DNA of 64,000 nucleotides from Aestuariispira insulae (GCF_003385955.1 NZ_QRDW01000003.1:310001-374000); one strand, 5' to 3'. Shown: positions 33,216 to 42,229, numbered from the stretch's first letter. A program made the numbers and translations. Notes: generated from the letters alone by a model not told the origin.

Positions 33216-33815
33216 ATGAATATCGTGAAAACTCTGTCTTTTTCCGTCGCTGCTGTTGCGTTGACCTTTGGCACGGCTTTGCCAATATCCTCCGTCTCGG
33301 CGGAGGAAGCCTATGAGCAATCAATTCGCGAAGTCGTTGAAGCTAAGCTGCGCGGCGTGCTGAGCGATAGCGTTGTGATTGAAGCCATCCAGGAACAAAA
33401 TCTACGGCATCAGAAGCTTCAACTGGCGGATATCGACCGCCTTGACAAGGAATGGCGCGCTCAAGTTGATGCTGCTGCAAAACCGTTGATCACGGAAGTG
33501 CTCAATAAGCCCGTATCCGATTATTTGCGGGAAGTTCTGATCTCCGGAAAAGGCCTATACACTGAAATCATTGTCATGGATTCAAAGGGTCTGAATGTTG
33601 GAGCCAGCACAATCACGTCCGATTATTGGCAGGGCGATGAGGCGAAATTCACCAAAACCTTCGTTCAGGGGAAGGACGCCATGTTCGTCGATGCGGTGGA
33701 AATGGATGAGTCCACCCAGACACTGCAATCCCAGGTCAGTTTCACCATCGTTGATCCGGTCAGTGGACAGCCCGTTGGGGCGGTTACGGTCGGTATCAAT
33801 ATGGATGAGCTCTGA
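33216..33815 (+). CDS. Secreted Cache/PDC-like sensory protein
   Basis: A 199-aa periplasmic protein without a membrane anchor. The signal peptide is residues 1-29 ('ISSVSAEEA'). The mature part is a helix followed by a Cache-like fold: 'YTEIIVMDSKGLNVGASTIT', 'SDYWQGDEAKFTKTF', and 'SQVSFTIVDPVSGQPVGAVT'. This pattern is usual in the periplasmic domains of chemoreceptors and sensor kinases (the SDYWQGDE and DP..G.PVGA motifs). It precedes a chemoreceptor gene by 44 bp, so it probably presents a ligand to that receptor (inference). Confidence 0.8.
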   Translation: MNIVKTLSFSVAAVALTFGTALPISSVSAEEAYEQSIREVVEAKLRGVLSDSVVIEAIQEQNLRHQKLQLADIDRLDKEWRAQVDAAAKPLITEVLNKPVSDYLREVLISGKGLYTEIIVMDSKGLNVGASTITSDYWQGDEAKFTKTFVQGKDAMFVDAVEMDESTQTLQSQVSFTIVDPVSGQPVGAVTVGINMDEL

Positions 33816-33859
33816 TCCGGCGCAAAACCGGTCCCTAAATTTTTATGATGGAGGCTGTG

Positions 33860-35497
33860 ATGCGAACATGGTCTGTGGGTCGGCGCGTGGGCCTTACGAT
33901 GGCGGCGGCGACAATGGTTGGATGCTTGATTCTCGGGGGCGCGCTGGTCGTGACCCAATTCGGTGAAGCGAAGGAAAGCGAGCGGCAGAATATTGCGTTG
34001 CTGACAGGTCTCTTCTCCGAGCAGATTTCGGGATTTGTGCGCTGGAACAAAACCGAATTGATGGATGCAACGGTCCAGAATATGGGATCAGCGGCCCAGC
34101 GCCGGATGGCTGAAGTTCTAATTCTCGATACGGATGGAAAACCGGTATTTGAAGCACCGGCAACCGGAGCCGAAAGCTATGGAGCCCTTTACCCCCTGCC
34201 GGACGCGCTGGCGGTTGGGCTGGACCATGATGCCATGACAGTTGCCGACGCAGGTGGGCATTTCCTGACCCTGCAACCGGTAACAATCCTGAAGAAAGGT
34301 GAAAAGGTCAGGGTTGGCACCTTGGCGGTGGCCTGGAGTCAGGAATTGCTGCGGGAATCCCTGTTGCACCTGATTGGTATTGCAACCTTGGTGACCTTGG
34401 CGGTGATGACTGGTTTGGTTCTTTTGTTAAACGGGGTCCTGCAGCGCCTGCTGATCCGGCCGATCAACGCGATCACCCAGGTGATGACCCGTTTGGCCGA
34501 TGGCCAGAATGATATTGAGATACCGGCCCTGGAGCGCGGGGACGAGATTGGTCATATGGCATTGGCGGTTCGGGTATTCCGCGACAATGCATTGGAACGC
34601 GAACGGCTGGAAGCGGCGGCGGAAGCCAACCGTGCCCGCCGGGAAAAACGGGTCGCGCGTGTCGATGAACTGGTTCACAGTTTTGAAGATGCGGTTACAG
34701 CCGTGATCCAGAGCCTCTCGATTTCGGCCAATGATCTTCATTCTACTTCGCAACAGCTCTCTTCAACCGCCAGCCAGACCACCAGCCAGGCGGCCACGGT
34801 CTCGGAGGCATCGGACCGCAACGCGGCCAGTGTACAGATGGTGGCAACCGCATCGGAAGAGCTTTCGGCCTCTATCCGCGCGATCAGCCAACAGGTGCAT
34901 GACACATCCGAAATGACCAAACAGGTGGCGGGCGAGGTGCATGCCACCAATGAGGCCGTTGATAAACTGGCCGATGCGGCGCGCGAGATTGGCGATGTGG
35001 TCTCCCTGATCAATGATATCGCCGAACAGACCAACCTGCTGGCGTTGAATGCCACGATCGAGGCAGCCCGGGCCGGGGATGCCGGCAAGGGCTTTGCTGT
35101 AGTCGCAAGCGAGGTCAAGGGACTGGCCAGCCAAACCTCGCAGGCGACTGACAATATCACCGGTCGGATCACGGAAATACAAAACACGGTTTCTGTTTGC
35201 GTGGATGCAATCCGTTCGATCACCCGGAATGTCGGTCATGTGGAGGAACTGGCCGCCACCATTGCCGGCACAACGGAACAGCAGACTGCCACCACCGGCG
35301 AGATTGCCCAAAATGCCCAGATGGCCGCCGAAGGCACCGATGCCGTGGCCAGCAATATTTCCGGCATCATCAATGCGTCCAAAGAAACCGGGGATGCGGC
35401 ATCGGTGGTGCTGCAATCCGCGTCTGGTTTAAGTGAGCAGGCGAGCACTTTATCGGCCCAGGTCAGCCGCTTCCTGGAAGATGTGCGAGCCGCCTGA
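33860..35497 (+). CDS. Methyl-accepting chemotaxis protein
   Basis: A chemoreceptor of about 545 aa. TM1 is at about residues 10-32, a compact periplasmic domain follows to about 160, and TM2 lies at about 172-195. HAMP follows ('[20 protein letters not shown]'), and the signalling domain has the tip '[20 protein letters not shown]'. The periplasmic part ('[20 protein letters not shown]', '[13 protein letters not shown]') resembles a single Cache-like domain. GGAGG lies five bases before ATG 33860; an ATG at 33845 is in frame. It forms a probable two-gene unit with the secreted Cache-like protein. Confidence 0.92.
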   Translation: MRTWSVGRRVGLTMAAATMVGCLILGGALVVTQFGEAKESERQNIALLTGLFSEQISGFVRWNKTELMDATVQNMGSAAQRRMAEVLILDTDGKPVFEAPATGAESYGALYPLPDALAVGLDHDAMTVADAGGHFLTLQPVTILKKGEKVRVGTLAVAWSQELLRESLLHLIGIATLVTLAVMTGLVLLLNGVLQRLLIRPINAITQVMTRLADGQNDIEIPALERGDEIGHMALAVRVFRDNALERERLEAAAEANRARREKRVARVDELVHSFEDAVTAVIQSLSISANDLHSTSQQLSSTASQTTSQAATVSEASDRNAASVQMVATASEELSASIRAISQQVHDTSEMTKQVAGEVHATNEAVDKLADAAREIGDVVSLINDIAEQTNLLALNATIEAARAGDAGKGFAVVASEVKGLASQTSQATDNITGRITEIQNTVSVCVDAIRSITRNVGHVEELAATIAGTTEQQTATTGEIAQNAQMAAEGTDAVASNISGIINASKETGDAASVVLQSASGLSEQASTLSAQVSRFLEDVRAA

Positions 35498-35550
35498 TGG
35501 GTGAAGGTCATCCTGGGCCGCGGCTCTCCCCACCGACCGCTGCCCGAACC

Positions 35551-35596
35551 ATCCACTCCCGGCTGCAAACAAAGTCTCCCACAGCCGGGCGTGGAT
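35551..35596 (+). repeat. Inverted repeat downstream of the chemoreceptor gene
   Basis: ATCCACTCCCGGCTG (35551-35565) can pair with CAGCCGGGCGTGGAT (35582-35596), with 14 of 15 pairs and a 16-base loop. It lies 54 bp after the stop. No U-tract follows, so it may stabilise or partly terminate the transcript. Confidence 0.5.
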
Positions 35597-35741
35597 CGGT
35601 TGCTTGACGCCAGAAGGGAGGATTCAGCCAGGTCGCGGCTTATCTCCGGTCAAACAGGCCGCTATCCCGATATTGGCAAATGCCCGGAGGGCTATAAGAT
35701 CACTTTTCTGATCAAACAGTTCAACTCAGGAAATGTGATCG

Positions 35742-37556
35742 ATGGAACATGGCGGCCTTCTGGTGAATGCGGTGATTTATCTGGCGGCGGCGGTGATCGC
35801 GGTGCCGCTCAGCAAGCGCATTGGGCTGGGGTCGATCCTGGGCTATCTGTTGGCGGGCGTCATCATTGGCCCATGGGGCTTGGGCTTGATCACCGATGTG
35901 GAGGATATCCTGCATTTCTCTGAGTTTGGCGTGGTCTTGATGCTGTTCCTGATCGGCCTGGAGCTGAACCCATCCAAGCTTTGGAGCATGCGCAAACCGA
36001 TCCTGGCGCTGGGGGGCGGCCAGGTGCTGCTCAGTGCGTTGGCGCTGGCAGGCGCGGTATCATTACTGGGTCACGGTCTGTCCGCGGCGATTGTTGCCGG
36101 AATGGGGCTTGCGCTATCCTCCACAGCTGTGGCGTTGCAAACGCTGGAAGAAAAGAAGCTGATGGGGACGCTGGCCGGTCGCTCCGCCTTTCCCGTACTT
36201 TTATTCCAGGATATTGCGGTGATTCCCATGCTGGCGATTGTGCCCTTGCTGGCGGTGGGTGCGGTCGAAACCGAAAGCCCGGCCGGGGCCGGCTGGATTG
36301 GGGCGCTGGAAATCCTGGGTGTCTTTGCCGGTATCATCATTGGCGGGCGCTATCTGCTGCGGCCCATCTTCCGCTATATCGCCAATACCCGCATGCGCGA
36401 GATTTTCACCGCCTTTGCCCTGTTGCTGGTGATCGGGATCGCGCTGTTGATGCAGATGGTGGATTTGTCCATGGCTCTGGGCACGTTCCTGGCCGGGGTT
36501 TTGTTGGCGGATTCCGAATATCGTCACGAGCTGGAGATCAATATCGAGCCGTTTAAGGGCCTGTTGTTGGGGCTGTTCTTCATTTCGGTCGGCATGTCGG
36601 TGGATCTGTCTGTCCTGCTGGCCAGCCCGCTTTTGGTGTTGGGCATGGTTCTGGGGCTGGTGGCGATCAAATTCCTGATTTTGTTGGGGATCGGCCGATT
36701 TGCAAAGATGGACGGCGCAGATCGCACGGTCTTTTCATTTGTTTTGTCACAAGGTGGCGAATTTGGCTTTGTCCTGTTTGCCATGGCGGAGAGTGCGGGC
36801 ATTTTCTCGCCCGAGGCCAAGGCCCTGTTTGTGGTAACAGTCGCACTTTCCATGCTGACCACACCTTTGTTGATGCTGTTCAATGACCGGGTGCTGCAGG
36901 GGCGGTTCCATTGTGCCAATGAACCGGCCAGCGATGTGGAGGATGAAGGCTATGATGTGATCATTGCCGGCTATGGCCGTTTCGGCCAGATTGTCGGCCG
37001 CCTGCTGCATTCGCTGAAAATCCCCTTCACGGTGCTGGAATCGGATCCCAACCAGATCGAGTTGCTGCGCAAATTCGGGCGCAAGGCCTTTTATGGCGAT
37101 GCCTCGCGGCTTGACCTTTTGGAAACCGCGGGTGCGGGGCATGCAAAACTGTTGGTCCTGGCGATCGATGACCATGAAAGTCTTCTAGAGACGGCGCGGC
37201 TGGCCAAGGAGCATTTCCCAAACCTGCGCATCCTGGCCCGTGCCAGGAACCGGACTGTTGCGGTGGAATTGATCCAGCTGGGCGTGGACAAGGTTAGCCG
37301 GGAAACCTTTGGATCGGCCCTGGAGATGGGTGAAAAAACGTTGCTTGAGCTTGGCTTCAGCGAAGAAAAAGCAAAGCGCGCGGCGGAAATTTTCCGGGCC
37401 CATGACAAACGCAATGTGACCAAGCTGGCTTCGCTGGAGATGGAAGAAGATGAGGTATATTCCTATGCCGCCCAGGCCCGTGCGGAGCTGGAGCAACTGA
37501 TGCAGTTTGATGAGGATGAGGCGGTCCAGCCAAACGGGAAGCAGCCGGAAATATGA
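35742..37556 (+). CDS. CPA2 family monovalent cation:proton antiporter with RCK domain (KefB/KefC-like)
   Basis: A 604-aa membrane transporter for K+ or Na+ against H+. About 12 hydrophobic segments fill residues 5-385, including 'LGSILGYLLAGVIIGPWGLG', 'FLIGLELNPSKLW' and 'QGGEFGFVLFAMAESAGIFS'. A cytoplasmic RCK/TrkA-N domain follows at about 405-520: 'YDVIIAGYGRFGQIVGRLL' binds a nucleotide, then 'LESDPNQIELLRKFG' and 'YGDASRLDLLETAGAG'. The C-terminal tail is acidic. Gating by NAD(H) or glutathione adducts is known for Kef proteins, but no KefF/KefG partner is adjacent. Confidence 0.92.
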   Translation: MEHGGLLVNAVIYLAAAVIAVPLSKRIGLGSILGYLLAGVIIGPWGLGLITDVEDILHFSEFGVVLMLFLIGLELNPSKLWSMRKPILALGGGQVLLSALALAGAVSLLGHGLSAAIVAGMGLALSSTAVALQTLEEKKLMGTLAGRSAFPVLLFQDIAVIPMLAIVPLLAVGAVETESPAGAGWIGALEILGVFAGIIIGGRYLLRPIFRYIANTRMREIFTAFALLLVIGIALLMQMVDLSMALGTFLAGVLLADSEYRHELEINIEPFKGLLLGLFFISVGMSVDLSVLLASPLLVLGMVLGLVAIKFLILLGIGRFAKMDGADRTVFSFVLSQGGEFGFVLFAMAESAGIFSPEAKALFVVTVALSMLTTPLLMLFNDRVLQGRFHCANEPASDVEDEGYDVIIAGYGRFGQIVGRLLHSLKIPFTVLESDPNQIELLRKFGRKAFYGDASRLDLLETAGAGHAKLLVLAIDDHESLLETARLAKEHFPNLRILARARNRTVAVELIQLGVDKVSRETFGSALEMGEKTLLELGFSEEKAKRAAEIFRAHDKRNVTKLASLEMEEDEVYSYAAQARAELEQLMQFDEDEAVQPNGKQPEI

Positions 37557-37710
37557 TTTGCGGTAGCCTATTACGGTAAAATTTCCGCGAGCATGACTTG
37601 GGGAATACTGCCCAAGTATCTGAAAATAAACAATTCATCGGTAGGGTTGTGCTTGCCCAAAAAATGCCACAATTCGAACACTGTAAAAACCCATTAACCC
37701 TCCCATATTA

Positions 37711-37831
37711 GAGGTGCTGAGACCTCCCCTCTCAACGGGGCCTTTCCCCAAGCCCAGGCCCCGTGGCGGTTGAAAAAACCGTTGCAGCAGCGCGACCATC
37801 GGTACCCCCTACCGATGGTCGCAACTTTTTT
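37711..37831 (+). ncRNA. Candidate small RNA with C-rich (anti-Shine-Dalgarno) loops and strong terminator
   Basis: Four consecutive hairpins lie in a gap of about 370 bp. Stem TGAGA/TCTCA (37718-37734) displays the loop CCTCCCC. Stem ACGGGGCC/GGCCCCGT (37735-37764) has a loop starting TTTCCCC. CGGTT/AACCG (37767-37781) follows. The last is a perfect 13-bp stem (37792-37822) with loop CCCCC and tail AACTTTTTT, a textbook terminator. Trans-acting alphaproteobacterial RNAs of the alpha-r14/CcsR kind show CU-rich loops of this type. It could instead be a leader of speE, whose start is 95 bp further on. The 5' end is not fixed. Confidence 0.65.
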
Positions 37832-37925
37832 GTGCCGCATCCGAAATAATCAAGAATCTGGTTGGCGAGAGGGCCTATGCGGCAGTATAAGGGCCGCCAA
37901 ATCCCGTTTTAGAAAGGCTTGGGCC

Positions 37926-38813
37926 GTGGCAAATCAGAAAACCGATTATTCAAAATGGTGGCATGAGGAATCTGAGGATGTGGGTTTCACCCATGCGCTC
38001 GACATGCAGCTGGTCAAATCGGTGCAGAGCCCGTTCCAACTGGTGGAGATCTATGACCACCGGGAATTTGGCAAAGTGCTTTGTCTGGACGGCATTGTCC
38101 AGGCCAGCCAGGCGGATGAATTCATCTATCATGAAATGGCGGTTCATGTGCCGTTGCTGGGCCGCAAACGCGAGAATGTCTCTGCTCTGATCATCGGTGG
38201 CGGTGATGGTGGATTGCTGCGCGAACTGCTGGTTCATGATCATGTGACCAAGGTGGTGATGGCCGAGATCGACCGCACGGTGATTGATCTGTCCAACGAA
38301 TATCTTCAGGTCAACGGCGATTATGACGACCCACGTGTGACCCTGATCTGTGATGATGCGGCGAAATACGTGAAGGCCGCGGTTGAGCGCGGCGAGCAGT
38401 TTGATGTGATCTTCCTGGATATCACAGAACCGGTCGGCCCCAGCGCCTCCCTCTTTACCGAGGAATTCCTGAACAATCTGGTCACGGTTCTAAAGGATGA
38501 CGGGGTCTGTGTTGATTCAGACAGCATCTTCATCGGCAAGGACCGTATCCGCTTCCTGCAGGAGATTTGCGGCGAAGAGGAAAAAAGCCTGCTGGAGATC
38601 ATGCGCTCAGGTGTCTATTTCCCGCATCTGGCCGGATACCGCTCCATTGTGCCCATGTATGCCGGCGCGGAATTTGGTTTCTTCCTCTATACCAAGGACG
38701 GTTTCGATTATTCCAAACCGTTCAAGGATCTGACCGGCCGCCATTATAACCCGCCGGTCCATTCGGCGGCTTTCGCCCTGCCGACCTGGTGGCAGGAACA
38801 GCTGGGGTTTTAA
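37926..38813 (+). CDS. speE: Spermidine synthase (polyamine aminopropyltransferase)
   Basis: This enzyme transfers the aminopropyl group of decarboxylated SAM to putrescine, making spermidine in the cytoplasm. Family motifs are 'LVEIYDHREFGKVLCLDGIV', 'ALIIGGGDGGLLRELLVHD' (dcSAM site) and 'VMAEIDRTVIDLSNEYL'. 'FDVIFLDITEPVGPSASLFT' holds the catalytic Asp region, and 'FPHLAGYRSIVPMYAGAEFG' follows. From GTG 37926 it is 295 aa, as expected, with AAAGG nine bases upstream. The frame extends further upstream, but that stretch overlaps the terminator of the candidate small RNA. Confidence 0.93.
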   Translation: MANQKTDYSKWWHEESEDVGFTHALDMQLVKSVQSPFQLVEIYDHREFGKVLCLDGIVQASQADEFIYHEMAVHVPLLGRKRENVSALIIGGGDGGLLRELLVHDHVTKVVMAEIDRTVIDLSNEYLQVNGDYDDPRVTLICDDAAKYVKAAVERGEQFDVIFLDITEPVGPSASLFTEEFLNNLVTVLKDDGVCVDSDSIFIGKDRIRFLQEICGEEEKSLLEIMRSGVYFPHLAGYRSIVPMYAGAEFGFFLYTKDGFDYSKPFKDLTGRHYNPPVHSAAFALPTWWQEQLGF

Positions 38814-38887
38814 GGCTGACTCGCGGATCTTGAAAAGGGTCAGGCGGCGGTAAATTCCGATTGACGTTGGGAACGGATCTTTCTATT

Positions 38888-38907
38888 ATTTCTGTAAGGA
38901 CAGAAAT
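38888..38907. promoter_or_regulatory. Inverted-repeat operator before the GbsR-type regulator
   Basis: ATTTCTGT-AAGG-ACAGAAAT is a perfect 8-bp inverted repeat with a four-base spacer, 14 bp before ATG 38922. A near-identical site precedes the DUF4166 operon. Confidence 0.65.
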
Positions 38908-38921
38908 TACGGAAATGACAA

Positions 38922-39452
38922 ATGCAACTGACGGCACCAATGGAAAAATTCATCCTGCATTGGGGGGAGATGGGCACACGCTGGGGCGTGAACCGGTCGG
39001 TGGCACAGGTTCATGCGCTGCTCTATCTGATGCCCAAGCCCTTGTCGGCCGATGACATTGTGGAAACGCTTTCCATGGCGCGGTCCAATGTGTCCAACAG
39101 TTTGAAGGAATTGCAGAGCTGGGGCTTGGTGCGGGTGACCCATATTCTGGGCGACCGGCGCGATCATTTCGAAACGTCGAAAGATATGTGGGAGCTATTC
39201 TCGATCATCGTCGAGGAACGAAAACGGCGCGAGATCGACCCGACCCTGACCATGCTGCGGCAATGTGTGCTGGAGTTTGACACCGATACGGAAACGCCGG
39301 CGGATGTGAAAGAGCGGATCCAGAATACGCTGACCTTCATCGAAACCCTGACCCTTTGGTACGACAAGATGAAAGCCCTGCCGCGCGGCACCCAGCAATT
39401 GCTGATCAAGATGGGCGACAAGGTGGCCCGTTTCATCGGAAAGAATGAGTGA
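38922..39452 (+). CDS. GbsR/MarR-type transcriptional regulator
   Basis: A 176-aa winged-helix regulator. The DNA-binding region is at about residues 27-85: 'SVAQVHALLYLMPKPLSADD' then 'IVETLSMARSNVSNSLKELQ' and wing 'GLVRVTHILGDRRDHFET'. A long C-terminal helical region mediates dimerisation. The opening 'EKFILHWGEMGTRWGVNRSV' is diagnostic of the GbsR branch of MarR. Twin operator sites at 38888 and 39488 suggest self-regulation and control of the following DUF4166 and fusion genes. Confidence 0.9.
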   Translation: MQLTAPMEKFILHWGEMGTRWGVNRSVAQVHALLYLMPKPLSADDIVETLSMARSNVSNSLKELQSWGLVRVTHILGDRRDHFETSKDMWELFSIIVEERKRREIDPTLTMLRQCVLEFDTDTETPADVKERIQNTLTFIETLTLWYDKMKALPRGTQQLLIKMGDKVARFIGKNE

Positions 39453-39487
39453 GGGGGAGAAGGTGTCAAAAATTTTTTACCCAATAG

Positions 39488-39505
39488 TTTCTCTCAATAC
39501 AGAAA
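39488..39505. promoter_or_regulatory. Second copy of the GbsR operator
   Basis: TTTCTCT-CAAT-ACAGAAA repeats the arm sequence and four-base spacing of the site at 38888, with one mismatched pair. It lies 58 bp before the DUF4166 start. Confidence 0.6.
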
Positions 39506-39562
39506 TTAATGAAATAAAGAAAAAGACGGCGTAGATCGGGTTGGATGCAAAGGAGGTGCGAT

Positions 39563-40324
39563 ATGCACATCATGCAGAAAAACAGAATAGGGTTTGAATT
39601 TGCGGCCAGTCCGTCCTGGCTGCCGGGGCTGGTCCGGCGCTGGCTGACCGGTTCGGCCCGCCACAATCCCGTGCACCGCCGGTTGCCACGTAGTGTTCCG
39701 AACCTGTCGGAAGCCGATAATGACATTGTTCGAGCCATGGGGATTGCCGACTGGCGGCGGCTGACGCCGTCTATCCGGGCGCGCTTCCTGAAAACCTGCG
39801 ACCATGCCAGCCATCTTCTCTATCAGGGCGTGATGACCAAGGTTCAGGCAAGCCCGCTTGGCTGGATGCTTGCACAGATCTGCCGCTTGACCGGCACGCC
39901 GCTGGCCCCGCACCGTGGCGAAAAAGTGCCGGTGGAGGTGGCGGTCTATCCGGACAGCGAGGGCAAAGGGGTGGTCTGGGCCAGGCGCTATTTCTTCGAG
40001 GGCAAAAAGCCGGTCACGGTGAAGTCCGCCAAGGCGCTCGATGCCCATGACCGATTGCTGGAATGTGTTGGCGGTGGGTTTGGTATGTTTTTACGGGTTT
40101 ATGAAGAAAATCGGGCGCTGCATTTCAGGAGCACGCGTTATTTCTGGGAAGTCTTCGGATTGCGCCTGTTCCTGCCGGATTTGATCTCACCGGGTGTTGC
40201 CCACGTAATCCATGCGGATATGGGCGATGATTATTTCCGCTTCACCATTTCGATCAAGCATCGCTGGCTGGGAGAGTTGTTCTTCCAGGACGGTATCTTC
40301 AAAGAGAAGAAAGGAGGCCTGTAA
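39563..40324 (+). CDS. DUF4166 domain protein
   Basis: A protein of about 253 aa with the DUF4166 domain over most of its length ('ASHLLYQGVMTKVQASPLGW', 'GTPLAPHRGEKVPVEVAVY', 'LECVGGGFGMFLRVYEEN'). The function of DUF4166 is unknown; it often occurs next to, or fused with, short-chain dehydrogenase-type epimerases, as here. The start is ATG 39563 with AAGGAGG six bases upstream. The stop overlaps the next start (TAATG), so the pair is translationally coupled. Confidence 0.85.
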   Translation: MHIMQKNRIGFEFAASPSWLPGLVRRWLTGSARHNPVHRRLPRSVPNLSEADNDIVRAMGIADWRRLTPSIRARFLKTCDHASHLLYQGVMTKVQASPLGWMLAQICRLTGTPLAPHRGEKVPVEVAVYPDSEGKGVVWARRYFFEGKKPVTVKSAKALDAHDRLLECVGGGFGMFLRVYEENRALHFRSTRYFWEVFGLRLFLPDLISPGVAHVIHADMGDDYFRFTISIKHRWLGELFFQDGIFKEKKGGL

Positions 40325-42186
40325 TGGAACTGGTCCTGATCATGCTGACGATCCAGGCGCTGATGGGTGCCTTTGATAATCTCTATCATCATGAAATCAC
40401 CGAACGCCTGCCGTCCAAGCCAGAGGCCAGGGGCGAGTTGGCGCTGCATACCACGCGGGAGTTCCTCTATGCGTTGATTTTCCTGATGATTGGCTGGACC
40501 CAGCCGCAAGGGCTTTGGGCCTTGTTCCTGATCGGTCTCATGGCGGTGGAGATCGTGGTGACGCTCTGGGATTTCATTATCGAGGATCAGACGCGAAAAT
40601 TGCCGAAATTCGAACGGGTCCTGCATACGGTGCTGGCAATCAATTTCGGGGCAATCCTGGCCTTCCTGCTGCCGATCCTGTGGGCCTGGACGCAGCTGCC
40701 AACCGCGTTGGTGCCGGTCAATTACGGCCTCTTCACGCCGGTCATGACGGTGTTTGCCATCGGTGTCTTCCTCTGGGCGCTGCGTGATCTGGTGGCGGTT
40801 ATCCGCCTGGGCGGCGGCGGTCTGCCCGCCTGGCAGCGCCGCCCGATCAAAAAAGGGCAACAGGCAAAGCCGCGCACGGTCCTGGTGACGGGCGCCACGG
40901 GTTTCATCGGCAATCATCTGGTCCGGGTGCTCCTTGAGGAAGGCGATGATGTGATAGTTCTGGCGCGGGATGAAAAAAAGGCAAAATCCCTGTTCGGGCC
41001 GCATGCCGAGGTGGTGAGTGATTTGGCCCTGATCCCTGATGACCGTAAGATCGATGCCATCGTCAATTTGGCGGGCGCACCCGTGATCGGCCTGCCCTGG
41101 ACCAAGGCCCGGCGGCAGGCATTGCTGGAAAGCAGGCTCGGTGTGACGGCACAAGTAAACGAATTGATCCAGCGCCTGAGTGAGAAACCGGAATGCCTGA
41201 TTAACGGATCCGCCATCGGCTTTTACGGCAATCGCGGTGACGAGCCGCTGGATGAAGCCGGCGGCAGCCAGGATATTTTCATGGCCGAACTGTGCCGGCG
41301 CTGGGAGGAGGCGGCGAAACTGGCCCGGAATTTCGGGGTGCGGGTCTGCTGTGTGCGCACGGGCCTGGTTCTTGGCCATGATGGCGGGGCGCTGCCGCAA
41401 TTGGCGCGTCCCGCCGCCTTTGGGCTTGGGGTGATTTTCGGTAGGGGCGATCATTGGCAAAGCTGGATCCATGTAGCGGATCTGGTGGCCTTGATCCGCT
41501 ATCTGGTTGATCACCGGGACATCAAAGGCGCGGTCAATGGCACGGCCCCGCATCCGGTGCGGCAACGGGATTTCGTGAAGATCCTGGGCCGGGTGCTGGT
41601 CCGCCCGGTCTGGCTTCGGGTGCCAAAGACGCTCATTCGCCTGGCGCTCGGTGAAATGGCGGAGATCTTTACCGAAGGCCAGAAGGTGTTGCCCGTTAAG
41701 GCGCAGGCCCATGGTTTCAATTTCCACTATCCCATGCTGGAAGGGGCGTTGCGGGCGCTCCGCCATGATAAGGCCAAGGTGAAGCCGAACCGGGAGCCTC
41801 TGACGGTCTATTACAACCACGCCTGTGGCATCTGCCGCCGTGAGATCGGCCATTATCAAAAACTCGCGGAAGCCGGGAAGCGGCCGCTTGAATGTTTGGA
41901 TATCAACAGCCATCCTCGGGCGCTGGCGGCTTATGGCCTGGGACCCAATGATATCCGGCGGCGCCTCTATGTGTTGGATGGTGACGGGCATTTATTTGGC
42001 GGAGTGGACAGTTTCATCCGGATCTGGGCTCTGATCCCGCGCTTTCACGGGCTGGCCGTCCTGGCCCAGATGCCGCTGGTCAACCCGCTGGCCGGTCTGA
42101 TCTATGAACGAATGATGGTGCCCTGGCTTTGGGCGCGGAACCAACGTTTGAAACGGACGGAATGTCCGGTCTGCCATCAGGAATAG
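40324..42186 (+). CDS. Fusion: membrane domain + TIGR01777-type NAD(P) epimerase/SDR + DUF393 (DCC1-like) domain
   Basis: A 620-aa protein with three parts. Residues 1-160 hold about four transmembrane helices. Residues 180-475 are a Rossmann SDR: 'TVLVTGATGFIGNHLVRVLL', 'NLAGAPVIGLPWTKARRQAL', 'INGSAIGFYGNRGDEPLDEA', 'VRTGLVLGHDGGALPQL', the TIGR01777 signature. Residues 495-615 are a DUF393/DCC1 thioredoxin-like domain with 'VYYNHACGICRREIGHYQK' (CXXC) and 'GVDSFIRIWALIP'. A final CPVCHQE may bind metal. The fusion of an epimerase with a thiol-disulfide domain and a membrane anchor suggests a membrane redox or lipid role (inference). Confidence 0.85.
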   Translation: MELVLIMLTIQALMGAFDNLYHHEITERLPSKPEARGELALHTTREFLYALIFLMIGWTQPQGLWALFLIGLMAVEIVVTLWDFIIEDQTRKLPKFERVLHTVLAINFGAILAFLLPILWAWTQLPTALVPVNYGLFTPVMTVFAIGVFLWALRDLVAVIRLGGGGLPAWQRRPIKKGQQAKPRTVLVTGATGFIGNHLVRVLLEEGDDVIVLARDEKKAKSLFGPHAEVVSDLALIPDDRKIDAIVNLAGAPVIGLPWTKARRQALLESRLGVTAQVNELIQRLSEKPECLINGSAIGFYGNRGDEPLDEAGGSQDIFMAELCRRWEEAAKLARNFGVRVCCVRTGLVLGHDGGALPQLARPAAFGLGVIFGRGDHWQSWIHVADLVALIRYLVDHRDIKGAVNGTAPHPVRQRDFVKILGRVLVRPVWLRVPKTLIRLALGEMAEIFTEGQKVLPVKAQAHGFNFHYPMLEGALRALRHDKAKVKPNREPLTVYYNHACGICRREIGHYQKLAEAGKRPLECLDINSHPRALAAYGLGPNDIRRRLYVLDGDGHLFGGVDSFIRIWALIPRFHGLAVLAQMPLVNPLAGLIYERMMVPWLWARNQRLKRTECPVCHQE

Positions 42187-42198
42187 GCACCTGTGCCC

Positions 42199-42229
42199 GG
42201 CGGGCCTTGCCGCATCGGCGGGGCCCGCC
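42199..42229 (+). terminator. Probable terminator after the fusion gene
   Basis: GGCGGGCC and GGCCCGCC form an 8-bp GC stem with a 15-base loop, 13 bp after the stop. It is followed by only two T residues, so it is moderately convincing. Confidence 0.5.

Noticed and set aside
37556-37925. Signal recognition particle RNA, tmRNA or SAM riboswitch in the gap before speE
   Set aside because: The diagnostic cores of these RNAs are not present; only the C-rich-loop hairpins and a terminator can be supported.
37770-37925. N-terminal extension of spermidine synthase
   Set aside because: The extra 52 codons overlap the terminator hairpin of the candidate small RNA and have no counterpart in the family; GTG 37926 has a ribosome site.
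40231-41991. 586-codon minus-strand ORF opposite the DUF4166/fusion genes
   Set aside because: Gln/His/Pro-rich antisense translation of a GC-rich gene; the plus-strand proteins carry recognisable domains.
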